Shown: one piece after another, positions 43,961 through 53,200 of the stretch
How positions within the stretch are numbered: the stretch's first letter is position 1
How the letters are laid out: each line of letters starts with the position of its first letter
Assembly (NCBI RefSeq): GCF_001019615.1
Contig: NZ_JNBQ01000021.1
Span: 1 to 59,378, forward strand
Direction of reading: 5' to 3'
Length of the DNA: 59,378 bases
Source of the DNA: Cellulosimicrobium funkei
GTDB taxonomy: Bacteria > Actinomycetota > Actinomycetes > Actinomycetales > Cellulomonadaceae
Position numbers and translations under genes: made by a program
The notes under the pieces: model-generated
Databases searched by the model: none
What the model saw: the letters and a program-made list of their open reading frames with translations, nothing else
Told to the model about the DNA's origin: nothing

Positions 43961-45090
43961 GGGGCGGCCTCCAGGAGCCCCGCCTCGACGCACGAGTCGA
44001 CGTAGTACGGCGTGCAGATCTCGTCGACCGTGTAGACGCCGCCGTCGACGATGACGCGCTGCACGTCGTCGACCCCGACCGCGCGCGGCGCGAGGAGGAG
44101 GCTCGGGACTCCGTCGATGCTCGCGGTGGCGCGCGGGTCCTCGCCGCGCAGCACGCGGACGGCGAGCTCCGCGGCCGTGCGTGCCTGCTGGGCGGTCGCC
44201 TTGTAGACGGTCATGTACTGGTCGCCGGAGACGATGCGCTGGACCGCCGCGAGCTCGCCGTCCTGGCCCGTCGTGGGCGGGACGGGGTCGAGGCCCGCGG
44301 CCTTCATCGCGGCGATCGCGCCGCCCGCGATGCCGTCGCTCGCCGCGAAGACGCCGTCGACGCGGCCGGCGTACTGCGTGAGCTGCCCCTCGACCCACTC
44401 GGTCGCCTTGTCGGGGCTCCAGTCGGGGGTGTCGTACTCGGCGAGCACGTCGATGTCCTCTCCGTCGAAGGCTCGGTGGGCACCCGCCGCGTACTCCGCC
44501 GCGTTCGGGTCGGTCGGCGAGCCCTGGACGAACAGGACCCCCGGCCGCCGCCCGTCGGGGGGCGGGTCCTGCTCCGCGCGGTCGAGCACCGCGCCGACGA
44601 GCGCCTCCCCCATGAGGTACCCGATGAGCTCGTTGTCGAACGACACGTAGTAGTTCGCGCCCTCGACGAAGCGATCGTAGGCGATGACGGGCACCCCGAG
44701 CCGCTGGGCCTCCGCGACGATGCTCACCGCGGCGACGGCGTCCACGGCGTCGAGGACGAGGACGTCGGCCCCGCGGGCGAGCATCGACTCGGCCTGCTGC
44801 TGCTGGTTCGCGGCGTCCTGGGCGGCGTTGGCGTACAGGACCTCGCACGTGGCGCAGCGCTGCTCGACCACGCCGACGAAGGTCGGGCGGTCGGACGTCT
44901 CGTACCGCGCGGTCTTCGCCTCGGGCAGCAGGAGGCCGATGGTCCCCTCGGAAGGGCCGGCGGGTTCCTCGGGCGCCGCGCACCCGGCGAGCGCGAGCAG
45001 CGCGACGACGGCGGTCGCGAGCGCGGCCGTCACGACGCCGCGCGCCCGACCGCGGGCGAGCCTGGTCCGGGCGACGGCGGTCCCGGTCAT
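43957..45090 (-). CDS. CUT2-type sugar-binding lipoprotein (XylF-like)
   Basis: 377 residues. The lipoprotein signal ends LLALAGC (Cys37). The mature part is a periplasmic-binding type I fold: TIGLLLPEAKTARYETSDRPTFVGVVEQRC, ANAAQDAANQQQQAESMLARGADVLVLDAVDAVAAVSIV, VPVIAYDRFVEGANYYVSFDNELIGYLMGEALV, DGVFAASDGIAGGAIAAMKAAG and TGQDGELAAVQRIVSGDQYMTVYK. LPEAKTARYE and the RFVEG...YVSFDN loops are typical of D-xylose-binding proteins. Xylose, arabinose or another aldose could be bound. It has a Cys pair (QRCATC) and a second one near the end (EICTPYYVDSC). No xylose isomerase or kinase gene is nearby. Confidence 0.9.
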   Translation of the reverse strand: MTGTAVARTRLARGRARGVVTAALATAVVALLALAGCAAPEEPAGPSEGTIGLLLPEAKTARYETSDRPTFVGVVEQRCATCEVLYANAAQDAANQQQQAESMLARGADVLVLDAVDAVAAVSIVAEAQRLGVPVIAYDRFVEGANYYVSFDNELIGYLMGEALVGAVLDRAEQDPPPDGRRPGVLFVQGSPTDPNAAEYAAGAHRAFDGEDIDVLAEYDTPDWSPDKATEWVEGQLTQYAGRVDGVFAASDGIAGGAIAAMKAAGLDPVPPTTGQDGELAAVQRIVSGDQYMTVYKATAQQARTAAELAVRVLRGEDPRATASIDGVPSLLLAPRAVGVDDVQRVIVDGGVYTVDEICTPYYVDSCVEAGLLEAAP

Positions 45091-46271
45091 GCGCTCACCC
45101 CCAGCGACCCGCTGACGCGCGCGAGGTCGAGCGCGACGGCGAGCGCGCCGCGCACCTCGGCCGCGGACCCGAGCTCGGACGCGACGACCTGGACGGGGCC
45201 CGCGGTGCTCGGCACCGTGCGCTGCTCGAGCGCGGTGCGCAGGGGCCCCAGCAGGGCCTCGCCCGCCTCGGCGAGCTGCCCCCCGACGACGACGATCTCG
45301 GGGTCGACCAGGTTGCACAGGTTGGCGGCCGCGACGCCCAGGTGCTGACCGGCGTCGAACAGGACGCGCCGGCACCCGGGGTCGCCCTCCTGGGCGCGCG
45401 CGATGACGTCGCGCAGGGTGAGGGGACCACGGCTCTCGGAGAGCATGGACAGCAGGACCCCGGCACCGACGTACATCTCGAGGCAGCCGCGGTTGCCGCA
45501 CCGGCACACCGGGCCGTTCTCGTCGATCGTCACGTGCCCGATCTCGCCCGCGACGCCTGCGCGGCCGTGCACGACGCGCCCGCCCAGGACGAGCCCGCCA
45601 CCCACGCCGTGGGACACGCGCAGGTAGGCGACGGCGTCGTGCCCGACGGCGGCACCGAACCGGGTCTCGGCGAGCGCGCCGAGGTTGGCGTCGTTGTCCA
45701 CGGTCACGGGGGCGCCGAGCTCGGCCTCCAGCATCTCGGGCACGACGACGCCGTCCCAGCCGCGCATCATCCCGACGGTCGCGATCCGGCCCGCGCGCAC
45801 GTCCACCGGGGCGGGGACGCCGACGCCGACGGCGAGCAGCTCGTCCGGCGCGGCGTCGACCGACGCCACCATCTCCCCCACGAGCAGCGCGGCGCGCTGG
45901 AGCCCGGTGTCGGCGCGGTGGTCGGGGGCGAGCGGCATGCGCTGGTCGGCGAGGACGCGCATGGACGCGTCGGCGAGCGCGACGCGCATCGACCGGGTGC
46001 CGAAGTGGACGCCCGCGACGAGCCCGAGGTTGCGCGCGAGCGTGACCTGGAGCGCGCGGCGACCGCTGCGCGTGGAGGGCGAGGTGTGCAGCACGCCCGC
46101 GCCGGTGAGCTCCTTGACGATGTTGGAGACGGTGGCCGGGGACAGCCCGGTGACGCCGGCCAGCTCGATCTGCGTGAGGGAGCCACGCTGCTGGACGGCG
46201 CTCACGATCCGAGCTCGGTTGGCCTCACGCAGTGAAGTCTGCGAGCCCGGGGTCACCCGGTCAGCGCGCAC
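45087..46271 (-). CDS. ROK-family transcriptional regulator (XylR/NagC type)
   Basis: 394 residues from the GTG at 46271. A winged HTH at about 15-75 (NRARIVSAVQQRGSLTQIELAGVTGLSPATVSNIVKELTGAGVL) precedes the ROK sugar-kinase-like domain: LGLVAGVHFGTRSMRVAL, TVDNDANLGALAETRFG, VSHGVGGGLVLGGRVVHG and the zinc motif CRCGNRGCLEMYVG. ROK repressors respond to sugars. It is the first gene of the leftward CUT2 operon, overlapping the SBP gene by 4 bp, and probably autoregulates it. TATCCT lies 7 nt before the GTG with no ribosome site, so the message may be leaderless. Confidence 0.92.
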   Translation of the reverse strand: MRADRVTPGSQTSLREANRARIVSAVQQRGSLTQIELAGVTGLSPATVSNIVKELTGAGVLHTSPSTRSGRRALQVTLARNLGLVAGVHFGTRSMRVALADASMRVLADQRMPLAPDHRADTGLQRAALLVGEMVASVDAAPDELLAVGVGVPAPVDVRAGRIATVGMMRGWDGVVVPEMLEAELGAPVTVDNDANLGALAETRFGAAVGHDAVAYLRVSHGVGGGLVLGGRVVHGRAGVAGEIGHVTIDENGPVCRCGNRGCLEMYVGAGVLLSMLSESRGPLTLRDVIARAQEGDPGCRRVLFDAGQHLGVAAANLCNLVDPEIVVVGGQLAEAGEALLGPLRTALEQRTVPSTAGPVQVVASELGSAAEVRGALAVALDLARVSGSLGVSA

Positions 46272-46278
46272 GCAGGTC

Positions 46279-46284
46279 AGGATA
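46279..46284 (-). promoter_or_regulatory. -10 box of a possible leaderless promoter (ROK gene)
   Basis: TATCCT on the minus strand, seven bases, then the GTG at 46271. No convincing -35 is seen. Confidence 0.4.
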
Positions 46285-46355
46285 CCGCCGGGGCGCCCCC
46301 GTCCAGGTGGGACAGGCCGGGTCGTGGACGCTGAGCCGATCTCCTGAACGAACTG

Positions 46356-46367
46356 GACAGCGCTGTC
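46356..46367. promoter_or_regulatory. LacI-type operator core near the CUT1 importer
   Basis: GACAGCGCTGTC followed by A: 13 of the 14 bases of the GH92 operator. It is 85 bp upstream of the visible CUT1 -35 box and 71 bp from the ROK -10 box, so it acts at a distance or on a promoter I do not see. Confidence 0.65.
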
Positions 46368-46452
46368 ACCCGAGGGCAGACTCGACAGAACCGCTGGTTG
46401 CGTGCAGGACCTGACGCGAAGATCACGATTCAGCGACGCTTGCGTTCATTTC

Positions 46453-46482
46453 TTGACATCAAGCCGGAACGGGTCGTTGTAT
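46453..46482 (+). promoter_or_regulatory. promoter of the CUT1 importer operon
   Basis: TTGACA (46453-46458), 18 bp, TTGTAT (46477-46482), with a perfect -35. The predicted leader is about 90 nt. Confidence 0.65.
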
Positions 46483-46578
46483 GGGCAGCGGGTTCGAGGG
46501 CGCGCCGGTGCGCCCGGCCGGTGCGACGTGGTCGTCCCGCCGGTCCCCCACGACCGAAGAAGGCGTAGGGAAATCACG

Positions 46579-47877
46579 ATGCGAATCGATCGCAGGACGA
46601 GCGCGACGGTGGCCACGGCCGCCCTCGTGGGTCTCGCACTCGCCGCGTGCAGCGGCGGTGGTTCCGGTGACGGGGGAACCGGCGACGGGGGCGCTTCGGG
46701 GGGCGGCGACGAGGTCGAGGTCTTCACCTGGTGGGCCGCGGGTTCGGAGAAGGCGGGTCTCGACGCTCTGGTCGGCGTGTTCAACGAGCAGCACCCCGAC
46801 GTGGAGTTCATCAACGGCGCGGTCGCCGGCGGCGCCGGCTCGGCCGCGAAGGACCTCCTCCAGTCCCGCCTCCAGGCGCAGGACCCGCCGGACACGTTCC
46901 AGGCGCACGCCGGCGCGGAGCTCCAGGACTACATCGACGCCGCGCAGATCGAGGACGTCTCGTCGCTGTACGACGAGTTCGGCCTCACCGACGTCTTCCC
47001 GGCCGACCTCGTCGACCGCCTCAAGTCCGACGACGGCGCGATCTACTCGATCCCGTCGAACATCCACCGCGCGAACGTCGTGTGGGCCAACCCGACGGTC
47101 CTCGAGGCGAACGGCATCGACCCGGCCGCGACGTACGACGACCTCGACGCCTGGATGGCGGACCTCGACAAGCTCAAGGCCGCGGGCGTCACCCCCCTGT
47201 CGGTCGCGACGACGTGGACCCAGGTCCACCTGCTCGAGACCGTGCTCCTCGCCGACCTGGGCGCGGAGGCGTACAACGGCCTGTGGGACGGCTCGACCGA
47301 CTGGTCGGGCGCCGAGGTGACGTCGGCTCTCGAGGACTTCGAGAAGCTCATGAGCTACACCAACACCGACCGTGACGGGCTCGACTGGCCCGAGGCGACC
47401 CAGATGGTGATCGACGGCAACGCCGCGTTCAACGTCATGGGCGACTGGGCCGTCGCGGCGTTCGAGGAGCAGGGCAAGACGCTCGGCACCGACTTCACCG
47501 CCGCGCCCGTCCCGGGCACCGACGGCGTGTTCGACTTCCTCGCCGACTCGTTCACCCTCCCGGTGGGCGCGCCGCACCCCGACGGTGCCAAGGCGTGGCT
47601 CGAGACCGTGGGCTCGCTCGAGGGCCAGGTCGCGTTCAACAAGGCCAAGGGCTCCATCCCGGCCCGCACCGACGCCGACCCGTCGGAGTTCTCCGAGTAC
47701 CAGCAGACCGCGATCGAGTCGTTCGGCCAGGACACCATCGTGTCCTCGCTCGCGCACGGTGCCGCCGCGCCCGTCGCGACGCTCAACGCGATCTCCGACG
47801 CGACGAGCAAGTTCACGTCCGGCGGCTCCGACCTCGCGACCTTCCAGTCCGAGCTCGTCACCGCCACCGAGGGCTGA
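46579..47877 (+). CDS. CUT1 sugar-binding lipoprotein (glucose/mannose type)
   Basis: 432 residues from the ATG at 46579. The lipoprotein signal ends LALAAC (Cys24), followed by a Gly/Asp-rich linker. The mature protein opens EVEVFTWWAAGSEKAGLDALVGVFNEQHPDVEFINGAVAGGAGSAAKDLLQSRL and QDPPDTFQAHAGAELQDYI, a pattern I associate with glucose/mannose-binding proteins of the ABC CUT1 family, and continues YSIPSNIHRANVVWAN and GNAAFNVMGDWAVAAFEEQG. Import of mannose, glucose or short mannosides is inferred. It is the first gene of the operon with two permeases; a LacI-type operator lies upstream. Two hairpins after the stop probably raise SBP over permease expression. Confidence 0.9.
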   Translation: MRIDRRTSATVATAALVGLALAACSGGGSGDGGTGDGGASGGGDEVEVFTWWAAGSEKAGLDALVGVFNEQHPDVEFINGAVAGGAGSAAKDLLQSRLQAQDPPDTFQAHAGAELQDYIDAAQIEDVSSLYDEFGLTDVFPADLVDRLKSDDGAIYSIPSNIHRANVVWANPTVLEANGIDPAATYDDLDAWMADLDKLKAAGVTPLSVATTWTQVHLLETVLLADLGAEAYNGLWDGSTDWSGAEVTSALEDFEKLMSYTNTDRDGLDWPEATQMVIDGNAAFNVMGDWAVAAFEEQGKTLGTDFTAAPVPGTDGVFDFLADSFTLPVGAPHPDGAKAWLETVGSLEGQVAFNKAKGSIPARTDADPSEFSEYQQTAIESFGQDTIVSSLAHGAAAPVATLNAISDATSKFTSGGSDLATFQSELVTATEG

Positions 47878-47895
47878 GACCCGTCCACCGGATCC

Positions 47896-47932
47896 GCCGC
47901 GCGTCGTCGGGAGCACCCCGACGGCGCGCGGC
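47896..47932 (+). terminator. intercistronic hairpin 1 after the CUT1 SBP gene
   Basis: GCCGCGCGTCGTCGGG, a 5-nt loop and a complementary arm with one G-U pair. It follows the SBP stop by 18 bp. Confidence 0.55.
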
Positions 47933-47959
47933 GGCCCCGCGCGACCGGACCCCTCCCCG

Positions 47960-47988
47960 GGACGCCGGCGCTCGCGAGCGCCGCGTCC
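47960..47988 (+). terminator. intercistronic hairpin 2
   Basis: GGACGCCGGCGCTC and GAGCGCCGCGTCC around a 2-nt turn, with one bulged C. It lies 28 bp before the first permease start. Confidence 0.4.
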
Positions 47989-48016
47989 CACGCCCCCACG
48001 ACCGGGAAGACCCACC

Positions 48017-48915
48017 ATGCTCAAGTCACTGCGACGAGCCGGCCCAGCGCTGCTGCTGCTCGCCCCCTCGCTGATCCTCGTCGGCGTGTTCGTCTACGGC
48101 CTCATCGGCGCGAACTTCCGGACGTCGATCACGGACAACCACACCGCGGCGCAGGCCACCGGACAGAAGCCGTCCGTGGTCGTCTGGTTCGAGAACTACA
48201 CCGACCTGCTCGGCAGCGAAGCGTTCCAGCACTCGCTGAAGAACCTCGTCCTCTACACCGTCGTCTTCCTCGTGGGGACGCTCGTGATGGGCTTCCTCTG
48301 GGCCTGGATGCTCGACAAGCCGGTCAAGGGCGAGGGGATCTTCCGCTCGATCTACCTGTTCCCCATGGCCGTGTCGTTCGTCGCCTCCGGTGTCGTGTGG
48401 CGCTGGCTGCTGAACTCGAACCAGGGCGAGCAGGCCAGCGGCCTCAACCGGCTGTTCCAGATCGTCGGCCTCGACTTCCTGCAGAACAACTGGTGGAACA
48501 ACGTCACGTGGGGCATCACGGCCATCGCGATCCCCGCCATCTGGCAGCTCTCGGGCTACGTGATGGCGCTGTTCCTCGCCGGGTTCCGCGGCATCCCCGA
48601 CGAGCTGCGCGAGGCCGCCCGCATGGACGGCGCCAGCGAGTGGAAGCTGTACCGCCACGTGCTCTTCCCGCAGCTCTCGCCCATCGCCCTGTCGGCGCTC
48701 ATCATCATCGGCCACATGTCGCTCAAGGCGTTCGACCTCATCATGTCGATCTCGAAGCCCGCGAACTACCAGACCAAGGTGCCGGCCGTCGACATGTACG
48801 TGTTCAAGTCGAGCTTCGACTACGCCAACGCGGCGGCGGTCGGCTCGATCCTGCTGATCATCGTGGCCGTGGTCATCGTGCCCTACCTGATCCGCACCAA
48901 CCGTCAGGAGAAGCG

Positions 48916-48919
<4 letters not shown>
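48017..48919 (+). CDS. CUT1 sugar ABC transporter permease 1
   Basis: 300 residues, six helices. It begins LLLLAPSLILVGVFVYGLIGANFRTSI. The EAA motif that contacts the ATPase is GFRGIPDELREAARMDGASEWKLYRHVLFPQLSP. It matches the MalF/GtsB type of the glucose/mannose transporter group. The ATG at 48017 has a weak GGGAAGA site. It overlaps permease 2 by 4 bp. No ATPase gene follows. Confidence 0.92.
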
Positions 48920-49824
<905 letters not shown>

Positions 49825-49848
49825 CCTCCGGTCGGACCGAGCGCGCGG

Positions 49849-49889
49849 GGGGCGGGCGGGACCTGGACGTACCAGGTCCGGCCCGCCCC
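49849..49889 (+). terminator. terminator of the CUT1 operon
   Basis: GGGGCGGGCGGGACCTGG, a 5-nt loop and a complementary arm with one mismatch, 24 bp after the permease stop. Confidence 0.75.
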
Positions 49890-49947
49890 TCCGTCGTCCC
49901 ACCGGCCACCGCACGACGACCGACCGGGCGAAGTCCACGGCGCTCCC

Positions 49948-49976
49948 TTCACTCCCGGGAGAACGGCGCCTATACT
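49948..49976 (+). promoter_or_regulatory. promoter of the 1326-residue secreted protein gene
   Basis: TTCACT (49948-49953), 17 bp, TATACT (49971-49976). Confidence 0.65.
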
Positions 49977-49983
49977 CCAACTC

Positions 49984-49995
49984 GACAGCGCTGTC
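49984..49995. promoter_or_regulatory. LacI-type operator at the transcription start
   Basis: GACAGCGCTGTC followed by A, 7 bp after the -10 box, overlapping the predicted start of transcription. It is the same core as upstream of GH92 and CUT1. Confidence 0.7.
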
Positions 49996-50050
49996 AGGTG
50001 GCCTTCCGCCACAGCGTGCGACGTCGCACCACCCCGAGAGGACGCACTGC

Positions 50051-50074
50051 GTGAGCACCCCCCACCCCGCCTGA
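50051..50074 (+). CDS. possible 7-codon leader peptide
   Basis: GTG AGC ACC CCC CAC CCC GCC TGA, encoding VSTPHPA. GAGAGGA precedes it by 8 nt. It ends 14 nt before a strong hairpin, so it could couple translation to folding of the leader. Such short frames arise by chance and I give it little weight without ribosome profiling. Confidence 0.25.
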   Translation: MSTPHPA

Positions 50075-50088
50075 CAGCACCCCCGACC

Positions 50089-50136
50089 CGCGCGGGGGCG
50101 CCGGTCGTCCGACCCTGGACCGGCGCTCCCCGCGCG
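50089..50136 (+). promoter_or_regulatory. strong leader hairpin
   Basis: CGCGCGGGGGCGCCGGTC (50089-50106), an 11-nt loop and a complementary arm (50118-50136) with one bulge: an 18-bp stem in the 5' leader, ending 72 nt before the start codon of the secreted protein. Confidence 0.5.
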
Positions 50137-50208
50137 AACCCCGCACCCCGTACCACCCGCCCGAGCACCAGCACCGTTGCTGCCGTTCGACGACGCCCGG
50201 AGGCCCCC

Positions 50209-53200
50209 ATGACCCGACCACCCGCCCCACCGCCCGGGCGACGCGCACGACGCCGTGCGACCGCCGCCGTCGCGCTCGCGACCGCCGGGGCCCTCCTGCT
50301 CGCGCCCGCCGTCGCGCAGGGCGCGCCGTCGTCCACGACCGCGTCCACCACCGGGTCGGCCACGGCGGCCGACGCCGCGCCCGCGTTCGGCGCGCCCGAC
50401 GCGACTGCCGCCGACTACTACGGCGCGCTGCTGCGCCACACCCGCTGGGTCGAGACCGTCTGGGACTCGTCGGCCGGGGTGTACCAGCTCAAGGACTTCA
50501 ACTTCGCCGTCGTGCTGGGCAACGCCGTGCTCCTGACCCACGGCGAGTACGACGCCGAGCTCGCGGGCGTCTCCGAGGAGACCCTCCGCGCGCACACGCT
50601 CGCCACGATCCGTCACTACGCGGCGACCAACCGGTTCGTCGACCCGGCGGGCACCTGGGGCAAGAGGCTGTTCTGGGACTCGACGTTCCAGTCGTACTTC
50701 CTCGCGGCCGGGACCCTCCTGTGGGACGAGCTCGACGCGACGACGCAGGCGAACCTCACGACGATCGCGACGAGCCAGTCCTCCTACACGGCCGACCTCG
50801 ACTTCGGCAAGGACCCGCTCTCGGGCTCCTGGACCGCCGACTGGCCGACGGGCAAGCACGAGGGCGACACCGCGCAGGAGGAGGCCGGCGTCTACACGCA
50901 GGCGCTCGCCCCCGGCCTCGCGTGGGCCCCCGACGCCCCCGACGCGGCGCGCTGGGCCGAGCAGCTCGCCGACTGGGGCCGCAACGCGGCCGGCCAGCCG
51001 ACGGCTGACCGCAACAACCCGGCCGTCGTCGCGGGCAAGCCCGTGTCGTCGAACACCATGCAGACCATCCACGACACGTACCTCGTGGAGAACCACGGGT
51101 CGTTCGGCCCGCACTACCAGTCCGACATCTGGCGGTCCGGCGGGCGCAACGCGATCCACTTCCTGCTCCGCGACGAGCCGCTGCCGGAGATCCTCACGCA
51201 CCAGCCGAACTCGGCGGAGCTGTGGGAGTCGATCAAGCTCGTCATGTCCGACGCGGGCGAGCCGTTCATGCCGATGGTCGCCGACCGTGAGTTCCTCTAC
51301 GGGCGCGACGCGATCCCGATGGCGTTCCTCGGCCAGGTGCTGCGCGACCCCGACGCCGCGCGCGCCGAGGCGAACCTCGCCGCGGCGCTCGAGGACTACC
51401 AGTCGTACGCGCCGGTCTACCGGCTCGCGAAGTTCTCGGGCGAGCCCAAGTACGAGCCCGAGGCGCGCGCGGAGATCGCCATCTCCTACCTCCTGCACGT
51501 CGAGGCCGCCGAGTCGCCCGAGGGCCCCGTGGAGCCGACGCCGCAGGACGAGTTCTTCGAGCGCCTCGCCGGGGTGCGCGACTTCGGCGCCGGGCCGGGC
51601 CTGACCGTCCAGCAGACGTCGGACGCGTGGGCCGCGGCGTCGAGCCGCAAGGGCTTCGTGAAGTTCCCCTGGGTCCCGGCGCACGACTCGTGGCTGTTCC
51701 ACGTCTCGGGCTCGACCCCGTACCTCTACCCCACGACCGGCGCCACGGTCGACGAGCGGCACGTGACGACGTACACCGGGCCGCGCGACGGCTTCGAGGG
51801 CACGTCGTCGGTCTTCCGGGTCGGCAGCGGGTACGCGGGCCAGGTCACGCTCCCGACCGGTGCCGCCGTCTACGCGTCGACCGGCGCCGGCACGGAGGAC
51901 GCGAGCCTGTCCGTCCGCAACCTCGACATGAACGGGTACTCCGGGCTCGACGGCTCGCGCACCTACACGACCGCCGAGGGCGAGACCACCGCGACGCTCC
52001 CGGTCACCCGGCCCGCCGACCCGGCGGACGCGAAGGCGGCGCGCGTCGACGACCTGTCGTTCGCGCCGGTCACGGCGCGGTACGTGCGGCTCCTCGGCCA
52101 GCAGGGCCACCCGCAGTACGGCTACTCGATGTTCGCGTTCCACGCCTACGGCGCGGACGCGGGGTCCGCGACCGACCTCGCGGCTGGCAAGGTCGCGACG
52201 GCGTCGAGCCAGGACACGGCGGGCGGGCGCCAGGCCGCGCGCGTCACGGACGGCAACCCGTCGACCCGCTGGGCCGTCGCGGTCGGCGAGCGCACGCGCC
52301 CCGACTCATGGATCCAGGTCGACCTCGGCGAGGAGACCACCGTGGGCGGCGTGCGGTTCGCGTGGGAGGCGAGCGCGGGCGCGCGATACCTCGTCCAGAC
52401 GTCGACCGATGGCCAGACCTGGACGACGGCCACCGCCTACGGCAAGGCACCGGCGGACGTGAACGTGGCGCGCCTCGACACCGTCGACCTCACCCCGGAG
52501 GGCGCGGACGAGCCCGCGCCGGTCACCACGCGCTACGTCCGCATGCAGGGCGTGCGCGGCGACGCGGCCTACGGCTACTCGCTCTACCACCTGCGCGCGT
52601 TCTCGCCCACGGGGACGGACGTCGCCGCGGGCAAGCCGGCCACGGCGTCGAGCGCGAACGGGTCGAACCCCGCGAGCGCCGTCACCGACGGCTCCGCCAC
52701 GACGCGCTGGGCCGTGTCGGTCGCGGACCGCCCCCGCCCCGACTCGTGGGTCCAGGTCGACCTCGGCGCACCCACCGCGGTGAGCCAGGTGCAGCTCGGC
52801 TGGGAGGTCGCCGCGGGCCAGGAGTACCGCGTCCAGACGTCGCTCGACGGGCAGACGTGGCACGACGCCGCGTCGTTCCGGTACACGGGCGACCAGGTGC
52901 TCAGCAGCGACGGCGACTGGCTCAACGTCGAGGGCGAGGCCGGCTTCGTGGTGCGCGGCTCGGACGCGCCCGTGACCGTCTCGCGCGCGAGCGACACGCG
53001 GCACGTCGTCCGGCTCACGGACGGCGAGACCGGCCCCCGGCTCGTCGAGATGGTCCCGGGCGACGCCGCGGTGACCGCCGCGCAGGCCGCGGCCCGCGTA
53101 CCGACGTCCGAGGACCCCGCGGTGGTCGTGAGCGCCGTCGACGGGTACGTCGTGGCGTTCAACCTCACGGGCGCCGACGTCACGACGACGCTCACCGTCC

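Larger units (their letters stand above)
46272..46578. other. 307-bp divergent control region between the two sugar transporters
   Basis: It contains the ROK -10 box (46279-46284), a LacI-type operator (46356-46367) and the CUT1 promoter (46453-46482). CTTGACATCAAG (46452-46463), an inverted repeat with a 2-bp centre, overlaps the CUT1 -35 box and may be a second regulator site. Confidence 0.65.
49825..50208. other. 384-bp interval with terminator, promoter, operator and leader
   Basis: It holds, in order, the CUT1 terminator (49849-49889), a promoter (49948-49976), a LacI-type operator (49984-49995), a possible seven-codon leader (50051-50074) and a strong hairpin (50089-50136), all before the 1326-residue secreted protein. 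The predicted leader is about 225 nt. Confidence 0.6.
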
